From CAYQCH01 sp964415935 (GTDB lineage Bacteria > Patescibacteriota > Patescibacteriia > VMEV01 > CAYQCH01), in assembly GCA_964415935.1 (NCBI GenBank), contig CAYQCH010000002.1, positions 1-51,690 on the forward strand: 51,690 nucleotides of DNA, read 5' to 3'. Under the pieces are notes generated by a model. It did no database searches. It saw only the letters and a list, made by a program, of their open reading frames with translations, and was not told the DNA's origin. Position numbers and translations under genes: made by a program. Of this stretch, positions 1 through 8,267 are shown piece by piece (positions within the stretch are counted from its first letter, which is position 1; each line of letters opens with the position of its first letter).

Positions 1-211
1 CGATCTTATCGTTTTCCTTGTCGACTTTGACCCACATTTTCATGTAGTCGCCGCAAGCGGGCGATCCGACCATGCCCACGCCGTCAAACTCGATGGGGGC
101 ATCGGATTTCTTGTGCAGGTTGCGCGGACTGTAAAAGTGGTCTTTGACTTCGTCGGTATAATACCACTTTTGTTCCTTCTCCGCTGGTTTTTGGATGACT
201 TTAAGAGACAT
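1..211 (-). CDS. nifU: NifU/IscU-type iron-sulfur scaffold (3' part outside window)
   Basis: Scaffold on which Fe-S clusters are built from sulfur delivered by the cysteine desulfurase encoded just upstream. About 70 N-terminal residues are visible. They carry the family signatures: a YSPRN segment (family F-x-x-P-x-N) and GMVGSPACGD, whose Cys is the first cluster ligand. An N-terminal extension of about 20 residues precedes the conserved part. The ATG at 211 is preceded by only a weak purine stretch. It is third in the fur-nifS-nifU order, about 100 bases after nifS. Whether a C-terminal NFU domain follows cannot be seen. Confidence 0.9.
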   Translation of the reverse strand, partial: MSLKVIQKPAEKEQKWYYTDEVKDHFYSPRNLHKKSDAPIEFDGVGMVGSPACGDYMKMWVKVDKENDKI

Positions 212-310
212 AGTTTCTTCATATGGCCGAGCCGGATACCCTGAAGCGAGCTGCGCGGCTGCCTTCTGAGGCAGATGTAGCGCCGAGCGGAGGGGTGCCG
301 GGAGGCCTGG

Positions 311-1531
311 TTAAGCGGTGTTACGGATAAGGTTAACTTTCTTCATAAAATCGTTCATGTCGATATTGGCCGGCGAGATATCCCGCAACCGTTCAATGAT
401 ACCGGGCAGAACAGCCAGCACATGGTCGATGTCCGCTTCCGTGGTGGAACGCCCCAGGGTGAATCGTAAGGAGCCATGCGCGGCTTCATAGGGCAACCCG
501 GTCGCCAAGATGACGTGCGATGGATCCAACGTGCCGGATGTGCAGGCAGAGCCAGTGGAAGCCGCAATACCCTCTTCATCGAGATAGAACAACATGGCCT
601 CGCCTTCGACATCGAGCACAGTCACGTTCACGTTATTGGGCAACCGGTCGGTGGGATGGCCGTTAAGGATGGCTTTATCCAGCTTTTCCAGCATGCCGTT
701 GATTAATTTGTCGCGCAGCGGAATGAGGCGCGCGGACTCAGCGCCTTTCTCCTGGTCAGCCAGCGTCAAAGCCGTAGCCAATCCGACAATCAGCGGCGTA
801 CTTTCGGTGCCAGAACGCAGGTTACGCTCCTGTCCGCCACCATGGATGACGGGCTTAATCTTGGTGCCGGCCTTGATGAACAGCGCGCCGACCCCCTTGG
901 GGCCGTAAATCTTGGAGCCGTTAATGGTCAGCAAATCCACGCCAAGCTCTTTGACATCCAGGGATAAGTACCCGGCCGCCTGGCAGGCATCAGTATGAAC
1001 GTATGTCTTTGGGTTCGCCGTTTTGACCAGCTTCACGATTTCGACCATGGGATTGATGGTCCCAATCTCATTGTTGGCATACATGATGCTGACCAAAACA
1101 GTGTCGGGACGAATGGCGGCTTTAAGCGCGTCCATTTTGACTTTGCCGTAGCCGTCAACGGGCACGTACGTGATTTCAAATCCTTCTTTGGAAAGCTCCT
1201 TGCAGGCATGCAACACCGCGTGATGCTCCACCGAGGTGGTGATAATGTGCTTGCCCTCGGTGGCGCGCGCTTTGGCCACGCCGATGATGGCCAAGTTGTC
1301 GCTTTCCGTGCCGGAACCGGTAAAAATAATCTCTTCCGGCTTGCTGTTCATGACCTTAGCCACGGCCGCGCGGCTCTGATCCAGCGCGTTCTTGGCATCG
1401 CGCCCTTCGCGGTACAAAGAAGAGGGATTGCCAAACACCTCGCTGAAATACGGCTGCATGGCTTCAACCACTTCCGGGCGGACCGGAGTGGTGGCGGCAT
1501 GATCGAGATAAACGCGTTTCTTTTCACTCAT
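311..1531 (-). CDS. nifS: Cysteine desulfurase, NifS/IscS family
   Basis: PLP-dependent enzyme that removes sulfur from cysteine and passes it as a persulfide to the NifU scaffold; it may also supply tRNA thiolation. The 406 residues match the family length. Visible are the HAATTP start near residue 11, the EHH segment near 102-104, the PLP lysine at about K207 in NGSKIYGPKG, and the catalytic Cys at about C330 in GSACTSG. The long loop around that Cys is typical of the IscS/NifS group rather than SufS. The start lies 3 bases after the fur stop codon, so the two are almost certainly co-transcribed and translationally coupled. About 100 bases of GC-rich, hairpin-prone sequence separate it from nifU. 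Confidence 0.95.
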   Translation of the reverse strand: MSEKKRVYLDHAATTPVRPEVVEAMQPYFSEVFGNPSSLYREGRDAKNALDQSRAAVAKVMNSKPEEIIFTGSGTESDNLAIIGVAKARATEGKHIITTSVEHHAVLHACKELSKEGFEITYVPVDGYGKVKMDALKAAIRPDTVLVSIMYANNEIGTINPMVEIVKLVKTANPKTYVHTDACQAAGYLSLDVKELGVDLLTINGSKIYGPKGVGALFIKAGTKIKPVIHGGGQERNLRSGTESTPLIVGLATALTLADQEKGAESARLIPLRDKLINGMLEKLDKAILNGHPTDRLPNNVNVTVLDVEGEAMLFYLDEEGIAASTGSACTSGTLDPSHVILATGLPYEAAHGSLRFTLGRSTTEADIDHVLAVLPGIIERLRDISPANIDMNDFMKKVNLIRNTA

Positions 1532-1534
1532 AGG

Positions 1535-1933
1535 TTATGCGGGTTTGCGGCAGGCCGCGCAGAGGCCGATTAATTCCAGGTTAAATGACTGTACTTCATG
1601 GCATTGCAGCTTCTTGCTGATCTCGCCGACATTGAGCAGTTTGCTCAACTCCATGTCGATGATGCGATGGCAGCTGGTGCAGATGAAATGCTGGTGGTCA
1701 TGCAGCAATGTTTCATACCGCTTCTTCTTGTCCACGAACTGCACTTCCTTTACCTGCCCCTCCACCACCAATTTTTGCAAATTGCGATACACAGTGGCAA
1801 AACCGATTTTTGGCAGCGTCTGTTTTACGCCGTTATAAACATCTTCAACCGTTGGGTGATGTTTTGCCTGCATCATCCAATCTAAAATGGCTTGCTTTTG
1901 GCTGGTTTGATAATGAGAGGTACGGCTGGCCAT
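1535..1933 (-). CDS. fur: Fur-family metal-responsive repressor
   Basis: Ferric-uptake-regulator family protein of about 132 residues. An N-terminal winged helix (TVEDVYNGVKQTLPKIGFAT, then VYRNL) precedes a dimerisation domain with the metal motif HDHQHFICTSC. Two CxxC pairs (CTSC and CAAC) form a structural zinc site. I chose the ATG at 1933 because the family begins close to this point and because it directly follows a promoter; an upstream ATG at 1963 would put the operator inside the gene. It heads an operon with nifS and nifU, a position IscR holds in enterobacteria. A perfect Fur box covers its own -10, so autorepression is likely. PerR-like sensing cannot be excluded. Confidence 0.92.
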   Translation of the reverse strand: MASRTSHYQTSQKQAILDWMMQAKHHPTVEDVYNGVKQTLPKIGFATVYRNLQKLVVEGQVKEVQFVDKKKRYETLLHDHQHFICTSCHRIIDMELSKLLNVGEISKKLQCHEVQSFNLELIGLCAACRKPA

Positions 1934-1974
1934 AATTTGATAATGATTATCAAATTCACACATCAGCGTACCAA
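1934..1974 (-). promoter_or_regulatory. Promoter and Fur box of the fur-nifS-nifU operon
   Basis: On the minus strand a -35 TTGGTA (1969-1974) lies 17 bases from a -10 GATAAT (1946-1951). A perfect palindrome at 1934-1956 (11 bases, one centre base, 11 bases) contains TGATAATnATTATCA, which is the classical 7-1-7 Fur box. It covers the -10 and stops at the base before the fur ATG, so a bound repressor would block RNA polymerase. The transcript would have a leader of only a few bases. Confidence 0.85.
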
Positions 1975-1976
1975 AA

Positions 1977-2076
1977 NNNNNNNNNNNNNNNNNNNNNNNN
2001 NNNNNNNNNNNNNNNNNNNNNNNNNNNNNNNNNNNNNNNNNNNNNNNNNNNNNNNNNNNNNNNNNNNNNNNNNNNN
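1977..2076. other. Assembly gap (100 N)
   Basis: Run of N of placeholder length between the fur promoter and the terminator of the next gene. The true size and content are unknown. Confidence 0.99.
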
Positions 2077-2124
2077 TTTTTGCAACATTTCGCCAAGGTT
2101 CGCAGTATTATGAAGCAATAAGAA

Positions 2125-2170
2125 AACCCATTGCCAGCGAGCCGGAAAAGCTCAAGCTTGGCAATGGGTT
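2125..2170 (-). terminator. Intrinsic terminator after the zinc-ribbon gene
   Basis: A 12-base stem (AACCCATTGCCA at 2125-2136 with its complement at 2159-2170) encloses a smaller GAGC/GCTC hairpin. It is followed on the minus strand by TTTTCTT. It lies 20 bases past the stop codon of the gene ending at 2191. Confidence 0.85.
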
Positions 2171-2190
2171 TGCGGGGTCGGGCCTCGTGC

Positions 2191-2826
2191 TTAGGCCGTC
2201 GCCCGCTTCACGGCGTCCTCGAAGCTGTTGATGCCGAGGTTGTCGCGCAGCTGGCGGATGCGCTGCGCGGGGATGCCGGCGATCTCGGAGATGTCCGAAT
2301 CCGGCATGCTGCCCAGGCACGGGATGAGCGCGCGCTCGCGCTCGACCTGCTCGTCGTAGGAGTAGGCCACCCCCATGCGGGCAAAGGCGACGTTCAAGGA
2401 CCCGAAGAGCGCCAAGGCCGACCGATAGACGGCCGGGTGCTTGGAAGCGATCTCGTCTGGCGACAGGAGCGCGAGGCCCCGGAGCCAGTCCAGCGTGCGC
2501 GTCGGGCAGTGGAACATGAGCGTCATCTCGCCGGCGTCCAGCGCGTACTTGAGCATGGCTCCCACGCGCCTGCCGCACTTCGGGCAGCGGACGGTGGCGC
2601 AAGCGGGCTCGCGCCAGAACCCGGCGATGATCTCCTCCGGGCTGAGCTCGCGGTAGCACGACCAGCACTGGGCCACCGGTCGGAACTCCTCGAGACGCAG
2701 GCTCTGGATGATGTCCTGGACCATCTGCTGGTTACCGGGACGGATCCTGCTGGGCTGCTTCTTCCTCTCACCCTCCTTCTGCTTGGGCTTCTGAACGGAA
2801 CCAGAAGGCGTCACGACCTGAGCCAT
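2191..2826 (-). CDS. Hypothetical zinc-ribbon protein with C-terminal helix-turn-helix-like end
   Basis: Not recognised. It is 211 residues long. A basic, Lys/Gln-rich N-terminus (about 1-35) precedes a four-cysteine ribbon (C54/C57 in CWSC and C81/C84 in CPKCGRR). A helical middle follows, then a C-terminal segment with the look of a helix-turn-helix (DISEIAGIPAQRIRQLRDNL). There is no signal peptide, so it is cytoplasmic and could bind nucleic acid (inference). The ATG at 2826 has a strong SD, AAGAGGT. Codon choice is GC-richer than in neighbouring housekeeping genes. It stands alone with its own promoter and terminator, like five other loci in this window. Confidence 0.75.
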   Translation of the reverse strand: MAQVVTPSGSVQKPKQKEGERKKQPSRIRPGNQQMVQDIIQSLRLEEFRPVAQCWSCYRELSPEEIIAGFWREPACATVRCPKCGRRVGAMLKYALDAGEMTLMFHCPTRTLDWLRGLALLSPDEIASKHPAVYRSALALFGSLNVAFARMGVAYSYDEQVERERALIPCLGSMPDSDISEIAGIPAQRIRQLRDNLGINSFEDAVKRATA

Positions 2827-2889
2827 GTTGACCTCTTGTGTCCCCCATCGGAGTTAGACAACAAAGACTTCTTCACGGCCCCCCAAAAC

Positions 2890-2918
2890 ACTATAGTCGA
2901 GCGTGGGTACTATATCAA
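2890..2918 (-). promoter_or_regulatory. Promoter of the zinc-ribbon gene
   Basis: -35 TTGATA (2913-2918), 17-base spacer, -10 TATAGT (2890-2895) on the minus strand, giving a leader of about 55 bases before the ATG at 2826. A second TTGACA lies at 2927-2932, but the hexamer at correct spacing from it (TACCCA) is poor. Confidence 0.65.
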
Positions 2919-2958
2919 TAGAATTTTGTCAAGGGTGGAGCACAAATCTTTTTGCACC

Positions 2959-5082
2959 CTAAATTCCGCGCAATATATCCAAAATATTGCCTTTTTTTTG
3001 CTCCTGTTCGTATTCCTCGTCATCTGAGACGTACACCATTTCCCCATCGCCGGAGGAGCCGGAGGCGGCACGCAAGGATACCCCGCCAAACGGGGCCTCT
3101 GCCACTTCCCACGTTTCAAACAAATCCTGGTCTACTTCGCGTAAAAATACGGACGGACGGTTAATGACCTGCCCTGCCGAGGCGCTGCGGCTCATGATGG
3201 GGTACAACAAATGCAAATGCTGGCGCGCGCGCGTTACGGCCACGTAAAATAACCGCCTCTCTTCTTCCATTTCCTTTGGCTTTTCCATAACGCGGTAATG
3301 CGGAAACTGGCCTTCCGCGCAACCGAGACAAAAAACGGCATCCCATTCCAACCCTTTGGCTTGGTGGATGGTAGACAAAACCAGCCGTTCCCCAGCGCCC
3401 TCCGCCGCCTTTCCCCCACGATCGCCTTTAAACCCTTCCGACAGCGATGCTTCGCTGAGGAAATCTTCAAGCGCCTTATAGTTCCCCGAAAAAATCGCCA
3501 GCTGCAGCAAGTCTTCCAACCGTTCGCGCGGGTCATCAAATGACTGCTCGACGTAGGCCTGATACCCCTGCTCCAAAATAAACCGGATCGCTTGCGGCAA
3601 ATCTTCACGGAAGTCGCGCAAGCGGGACAGAAGGCGGTGCACCCGCTCCAGGCTGTCTTTGCCCCTTCCCGGCGCCGGACAAACGGCCAGCACCTCGATC
3701 ATGGTTCCTAAATTATCGTTCTGGCGCAACACCGCCCAAACCTTACTGGCCGTCGACGGGCCAATGCCGGGATACAGTCCCAACAGCCGGCGCCAGGAAA
3801 CCTCATCCAGAGGGTTTTGCAACACTTTCAAGTATGCCAGGACATCCTTGATGTGCATCTGTTCAAAAAACCGCAGGCCGCCGCGCACAAGGTACGGGAT
3901 GCCGCTGCGCCCCAGCTGCAGTTCCAGTTCGATAATCTGATATGCGGAACGGAACAGAACTGCCATGTCGTCCAGGGCCAGGCCCTGCTGGCGCAGTTCC
4001 AGCACGCGCTGGCAAATGACGGCGGCCTGCTGCTGCTGGTCGCGTACAGGAATAAGCGACGGTTTTTCCCCGGACGGCTTTGGCGTCTTCAGGCTCTTTT
4101 CGTATTGAAACTTGTTATGCCGGATGCTTTCATTGGCCAATCGCAAAATTTCCGGCGAGCTGCGGTAATTGACGTCCAATTTGAACACCTGCGCCTGCGA
4201 AAAAACTTTTTGAAACGACAGAATATTGTCCACCGTGGCCGCGCGGAAGGAATAAATGCTTTGCGCGTCATCGCCTACGACCAAAATATTTTGTTGCGGC
4301 TGGGCCAGGGCATGCACCAGTTCCGCCTGCACGATGTTGGTGTCCTGGAATTCATCGACCAGCACGTACTGGAATTGCTCGGCCAGCCGGCCGCCCGTTT
4401 CTGGATGTTCTTTCATCAACCGCAGCCAGTTGATGAGCAGATCGTCAAAATCCATGACGTTGGCCTCGCGCTTCTTGCGCTCATATTCATCAGCGATGCG
4501 CTCCAGCTGCGGCAACACGTCGTCAGCCAGGTGCCGGTAATTACCCTCCAGGAGCTGAGCAATGGTCCTCCGGCTGTTTTTGCTGTATGAAATGATATTT
4601 TGCAGCACGTCAGCCTTGGGAAAGTATTTGTCCTTGCGCAGTCCCAATTCCTGGTAAACCTGCGTGATGAGGCGCTTGCTGTCGTCGGAATCCAGAATAC
4701 CGAAATCATTGGTATACCCCAGAACTTTCGCGTATTGGCGCAGCACGCGATTGGCCACGGAATGGAACGTCCCGCCCCATAAGCCGCGCGGCGCGTTTCC
4801 AAGAAGGCTGTGCACGCGCTCCATCATCTCTTTTGCCGCTTTGTTGGTAAACGTAACCAACAGGATGCGCTCGGGCGGGACGCCGCGTTCCAGCAAATAC
4901 GCGACGCGATACACCAGCGTGCGCGTTTTGCCGCTTCCAGCGCCCGCCAACACCAGGCAAGGCCCATCCCCTTTCATGACCACGGCCAGCTGCGGCTCGT
5001 TCAGCTCCGCGGCATAATCAATCCTCGTCTGGGTCGAAGGAGCGACCTCCAATACGTATTTTTTCACGTCCATAGATGACAT
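2959..5082 (-). CDS. UvrD/PcrA/Rep-type superfamily 1 DNA helicase
   Basis: ATP-dependent 3'-5' DNA helicase of repair and replication restart. About 707 residues, the usual length. The order is motif Ia/Walker A (GAGSGKT), TFTNKAA, the DEFQDTN Walker B box, a Q-x-x-YRS region (DVNYRSS), STIHQAKGLEWDAVF, and VAVTRARQHLHLL near the C-terminus. I chose the ATG at 5082 because a -10-like TATGGT lies 7 bases upstream; ATGs at 5073 and 5094 are possible. An ATG further out (5112) falls inside the preceding terminator and is unlikely. The C-terminus has an acidic, Ser/Gly-rich linker (DDEEYEQEQKK) then DILRGI, reminiscent of the PcrA/UvrD RNA-polymerase-binding tail. It forms its own transcription unit. 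Confidence 0.93.
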   Translation of the reverse strand: MSSMDVKKYVLEVAPSTQTRIDYAAELNEPQLAVVMKGDGPCLVLAGAGSGKTRTLVYRVAYLLERGVPPERILLVTFTNKAAKEMMERVHSLLGNAPRGLWGGTFHSVANRVLRQYAKVLGYTNDFGILDSDDSKRLITQVYQELGLRKDKYFPKADVLQNIISYSKNSRRTIAQLLEGNYRHLADDVLPQLERIADEYERKKREANVMDFDDLLINWLRLMKEHPETGGRLAEQFQYVLVDEFQDTNIVQAELVHALAQPQQNILVVGDDAQSIYSFRAATVDNILSFQKVFSQAQVFKLDVNYRSSPEILRLANESIRHNKFQYEKSLKTPKPSGEKPSLIPVRDQQQQAAVICQRVLELRQQGLALDDMAVLFRSAYQIIELELQLGRSGIPYLVRGGLRFFEQMHIKDVLAYLKVLQNPLDEVSWRRLLGLYPGIGPSTASKVWAVLRQNDNLGTMIEVLAVCPAPGRGKDSLERVHRLLSRLRDFREDLPQAIRFILEQGYQAYVEQSFDDPRERLEDLLQLAIFSGNYKALEDFLSEASLSEGFKGDRGGKAAEGAGERLVLSTIHQAKGLEWDAVFCLGCAEGQFPHYRVMEKPKEMEEERRLFYVAVTRARQHLHLLYPIMSRSASAGQVINRPSVFLREVDQDLFETWEVAEAPFGGVSLRAASGSSGDGEMVYVSDDEEYEQEQKKGNILDILRGI

Positions 5083-5089
5083 ACAGACT

Positions 5090-5095
5090 ACCATA
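5090..5095 (-). promoter_or_regulatory. -10 element of the helicase gene
   Basis: TATGGT on the minus strand, 7 bases before the ATG at 5082 and no SD. The -35 region falls inside the upstream terminator (5098-5125), so promoter and terminator are fused. No convincing -35 is seen. Confidence 0.45.
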
Positions 5096-5097
5096 AC

Positions 5098-5125
5098 AAA
5101 AGAGCCCCGCACAGGGGGCTCTTTT
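5098..5125 (-). terminator. Intrinsic terminator after the sigma-factor operon
   Basis: Stem AAAAGAGCCCC (5098-5108) with its complement at 5115-5125, loop of 6 bases, T-tract on both strands. It ends the leftward sigma/membrane-protein transcript, about 85 bases past the stop at 5211. Confidence 0.9.
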
Positions 5126-5210
5126 GTTGATGATGATGAAACAACGTTTCGACCTTTGCCTAGTTATACGCCTGGCGAAAAAATATTTTTCATGGGTGCC
5201 GGCCGAGTCG

Positions 5211-6125
5211 CTAACGCACGCTCTTGATGAGCTGGGCCATGCCATTCATGGGAGAAAACGGCGTCTGCACCAGCTGGCGGCGATTTTGCGCGACCTGCTG
5301 TTTACGCATCCATTCCTGCTTGTTGATGCAGTCCTCCTCATCGCGCGTTAACACAAAGCGATGTACATCGGGCGCGGTTTTGATGTGGGTGGCCCAAAAC
5401 ACGTCCTGATCGCGATGGCCGAGCATTTTCAACACCTGGAAACGTTCGATATTCTCGCGGCCGGGCCATTGCGTGCCGGCTTGTGTAACGACCGTCAACA
5501 CTTCCAGCGTAGGGGTCTGCACGATTAACGACGATGGCGTGGGAACATCCAGCACCTCGCCCAACACGGCGTCGGGATTATTGATACCTCGGTTCGCTCC
5601 CAGGCAATATATTTTGGCCAAAAGCGAATTACCGGCTCCCGGTTCCTCCACGAGCTTCGTATACAAATAATCATTGATACCAGTGGCAAAAGCGACGCCG
5701 CTCACAAAAAAAATGGACATGAGCACGGCCGCGGACACTAACTGGAAACGCCAGGTATAGCTGAAGGAAAACCGGCGCGCCGCCACAATGGCCGCAACGG
5801 CCAGCGCAAAGGCGATGGCCCACCAGCCATACGGCAGATTGGCTAAAATGATCTTCCACCCCGAGCGCCCGAATTCAAAGAACTGCAGGGACGGCGAACG
5901 GCTGATCATGAATAGCGTCAGGTTCAGGATGGCGACAAGCGTCAGCACCAGCACGATCCAGGTCGTGCGCAGCCCCAGGTACTCCGTCAACACGATCCAG
6001 CGAGACCGCATGCGCACGCGACCGCGCTCGATGCTGTCCATGACGAAAGAACGGCAATCGATGCTTTTGCTGTCATCCAGCCGTTCAAACTGTTGATGGA
6101 GTTCCTTGTCTGTGGGCATCCTCAT
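5211..6125 (-). CDS. Membrane protein paired with ECF sigma factor (putative anti-sigma)
   Basis: Not assigned to a known family. It has 304 residues. An N-terminal cytoplasmic stretch (about 1-50) precedes three hydrophobic segments: about 52-74, 98-115 and 130-150 (VSAAVLMSIFFVSGVAFATG). A roughly 150-residue C-terminal region follows, presumably outside the cell. It begins 8 bases after the ECF sigma factor stop codon, so the two are co-transcribed. That context and the cytoplasm-membrane-exterior layout fit a regulator holding the sigma factor (inference). There is no zinc-binding HxxxCxxC anti-sigma motif. The alternative start at 6119 follows GAGG but with no spacing. Confidence 0.8.
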   Translation of the reverse strand: MRMPTDKELHQQFERLDDSKSIDCRSFVMDSIERGRVRMRSRWIVLTEYLGLRTTWIVLVLTLVAILNLTLFMISRSPSLQFFEFGRSGWKIILANLPYGWWAIAFALAVAAIVAARRFSFSYTWRFQLVSAAVLMSIFFVSGVAFATGINDYLYTKLVEEPGAGNSLLAKIYCLGANRGINNPDAVLGEVLDVPTPSSLIVQTPTLEVLTVVTQAGTQWPGRENIERFQVLKMLGHRDQDVFWATHIKTAPDVHRFVLTRDEEDCINKQEWMRKQQVAQNRRQLVQTPFSPMNGMAQLIKSVR

Positions 6126-6133
6126 AAAAAGGA

Positions 6134-6698
6134 CTATTCAAGATATTGCAACACTTGCTTTTTGGCGCGGTTGATGAGGGTACCGATGGTGTTAATGGGT
6201 TTTCCCAGAGCTTCGCTGATTTCCTGGTACGATTGTTGTTTCAGATAGCGGCGCTCCATGACATCGCGGTACTTTTCCGGCAGCCGGTCAATGGCGCGCC
6301 GAACCATGGCCTGCTCCTCTTCGCGGGCATATGTCTCGGCGACGTCCGCTCGGTCGGCCAGCTGATACCCGGCCTCTACATGCGCCTCAAGGGATTCCAC
6401 CTTGGCGCGTGATTTCTTCTTCAGCCAGTTCACGCTTTCATTATGCGCGATGCGGTACAGCCAGGAGGAAAACTTGCGGCTGGTATCAACCGTATGCAAA
6501 TGCTTATATGCCTTCAAGAACACGTCCTGGGTAATATCCACGGCTTCCTCCGTATGGTTGATAAGCCGATGAACATAGGCATGGATTTTGCCCTGATACC
6601 TGTTAATGATATGGCTAAATGCGTCTTGTTCGCCGTTCTGGACGGCAGCGACTAATTCTTCATCGGTCCATGCGGTATATGGACGTGCCTGGGCGGCA
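6134..6698 (-). CDS. ECF-type sigma-70 factor (start lost in gap)
   Basis: Alternative RNA polymerase sigma subunit. Reading continues upstream of any visible start into the gap at 6700, so the N-terminus is missing. About 188 residues are seen. Region 2 holds DEELVAAVQNGEQDAF, RYQGKIHAYVHRLINHTEEA and DITQDVFLKAYKHLHT. Region 4 holds the helix-turn-helix RYLKQQSYQEISEALGKPI then NTIGTLINRAKKQVLQYLE. An in-frame GTG at 6541 lies inside region 2 and is not the start. It is followed by a co-transcribed membrane protein, the usual layout for an ECF factor and its partner. Confidence 0.9.
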
Positions 6699-6699
6699 C

Positions 6700-6799
6700 N
6701 NNNNNNNNNNNNNNNNNNNNNNNNNNNNNNNNNNNNNNNNNNNNNNNNNNNNNNNNNNNNNNNNNNNNNNNNNNNNNNNNNNNNNNNNNNNNNNNNNNN
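6700..6799. other. Assembly gap (100 N)
   Basis: Placeholder gap. It removes the end of the metal permease gene and the start of the ECF sigma gene, so whether the two are adjacent is not certain. Confidence 0.99.
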
Positions 6800-7542
6800 C
6801 CGGACGGAGAATCAAAGACAAAAGAGGCATACATGCCCGCCAAAACGCTGGCCACGGCCACCAGAATGGAAATGCCGAACATGGCCCGTAAATCCCGGCT
6901 GACGTGCTGGGCTGTGGCAGCAGGCAGAATAATCAGCGCGGAAACCAGGATGGCGCCCACGATTTTGAGGGCCACGGCAATGGTAAAGCCCACCAGCGTC
7001 AAGAACAAATACTCCGATATCATGACCAGCTTGTCTTCGACCATGGCCACGTCGCGGTTAAAGGTCAGCTTGACCAGAGTCTTGCCGCAATACTTCATGG
7101 TTCCCACGGTCGCCAGGAGAAGGAAGACCGAAAGAATGATGTCCGTACGCGACACGACCAGAATATCGCCGAATAGCAACGAAGTCAGGTCGACGCGGTA
7201 CTGCGGCAGCAGGCTGATGATGAACACGGCCAGAGCGATGGAGCTGGAAAACAGCACGCCGATGATGGTGTCTGAAGCCAGCAGCCGGCGCTGCGTCAGG
7301 CCGGCCATAACCAAAGCGATACCGATGCTGAACAGCACGGCGCCTAGCACGGGCGACACGTTCAGCGCCAGCCCAACGGCCACGCCGGCCAGGCTCGCAT
7401 GGGCAATGGCATCGCTGAAAAACGACATGCGCCGCAGCACCACGAATACGCCGATAAGCGCGGCGGCCACGGCCAGGACCAGCCCGGCTATTAACGACCG
7501 CTGGATAAAAGCGTAAGAAAGAAATTCAGAAATGGCGATCAT
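6800..7542 (-). CDS. ABC-3 family metal permease, ZnuB/MntB-like (C-terminus in gap)
   Basis: Membrane subunit of a zinc or manganese importer. About 247 residues are visible with 7-8 hydrophobic segments. Family marks are VLRRMSFFSDAIAHASLAGV near residue 36 and LVSALIILPAATA near the C-terminal helices. Its ATG overlaps the ATPase stop codon (ATGA), so the two are translationally coupled. The metal cannot be told from sequence. The reading frame runs into the gap at 6799. Confidence 0.92.
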
Positions 7543-8267
7543 ACGTGTTCATGCCCGTTATGCTGGTGCTGATACAAGCCGTGTTTGGTGGAGAATGTTT
7601 TCTCAATTGTCTCCGGGGTCAGTACATCGGAAGGGACACCCTGGCAAATCAGCCTACGGTTAAGACAGATAACCTGGCTGGCATAGCGATACACGACGTT
7701 CAGGTCATGGGAAATCAGCAAAACGGTCATGCGCTCCTGTTTATGGATGCGCTCCAGCATGTCAAAAAAATCCTGCTCGCCGGCAATGTCGATGCCGGAC
7801 ACGGGTTCGTCTAAAATCAGCAGACCAGGATTATCAATCAGCGCGTAGGCAATCATGACGCGCTGGAATTCGCCGCCGGACAAATGCCTGATGTTTTCAT
7901 CAATCACCCGTTCGATCTGGGTTTTTTTCAGTGCCGCGCGTATGGCCTGGTCATCGGCAGAGCGGTTAAACCAGAAATGGCCGCATTCCAGCTTGAGGCT
8001 AAACAGCTCGCGCACGGTTAACGGCAAAAATTCGTCCTTTTGCAAGTATTGCGGCACATACCCGATACGCTTCTCATAGACGTCCAGGTGTCCGCCGGTC
8101 GGCGCATATAAACCCAGAATCAATTTGATCAGTGACGTCTTGCCCGAGCCGTTCGGGCCAATGACTGCAACAAACTCCCCTTTGCTGATATTGAGGTCCA
8201 AATCGGAAAACAGCGGCTCTTTGCCGAGCGTCAAGCTTAATTGTTTCGCTTCAATTGCCAGGGGCAT
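7539..8267 (-). CDS. ABC transporter ATPase, ZnuC/MntA-like
   Basis: Cytoplasmic ATPase driving the permease encoded downstream. 242 residues. Walker A GPNGSGKT, Q-loop region (GYVPQYLQKDEFLPL), signature LSGGEFQRV, Walker B LLILDEP with VSGID, and H-loop LLISHD are all present. A His-rich tail (HQHNGHEHV) may bind metal. The ATG at 8267 is chosen because GAGG lies at good spacing and earlier codons do not align with the family. It overlaps the preceding gene by 17 bases. No substrate-binding protein gene (ZnuA) is visible nearby, though one could lie in a gap. Confidence 0.93.
   Translation of the reverse strand: MPLAIEAKQLSLTLGKEPLFSDLDLNISKGEFVAVIGPNGSGKTSLIKLILGLYAPTGGHLDVYEKRIGYVPQYLQKDEFLPLTVRELFSLKLECGHFWFNRSADDQAIRAALKKTQIERVIDENIRHLSGGEFQRVMIAYALIDNPGLLILDEPVSGIDIAGEQDFFDMLERIHKQERMTVLLISHDLNVVYRYASQVICLNRRLICQGVPSDVLTPETIEKTFSTKHGLYQHQHNGHEHV

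Noticed and set aside
4600..4782. Plus-strand open frames inside the helicase gene
   Set aside because: They are antisense to strongly conserved helicase motifs, have no promoter or SD, and show no family features. The same holds for the other long antisense frames in the window.
6134..6541. ECF sigma factor starting at GTG 6541
   Set aside because: The frame continues upstream with clear region 2 sequence into the gap, so 6541 is internal.
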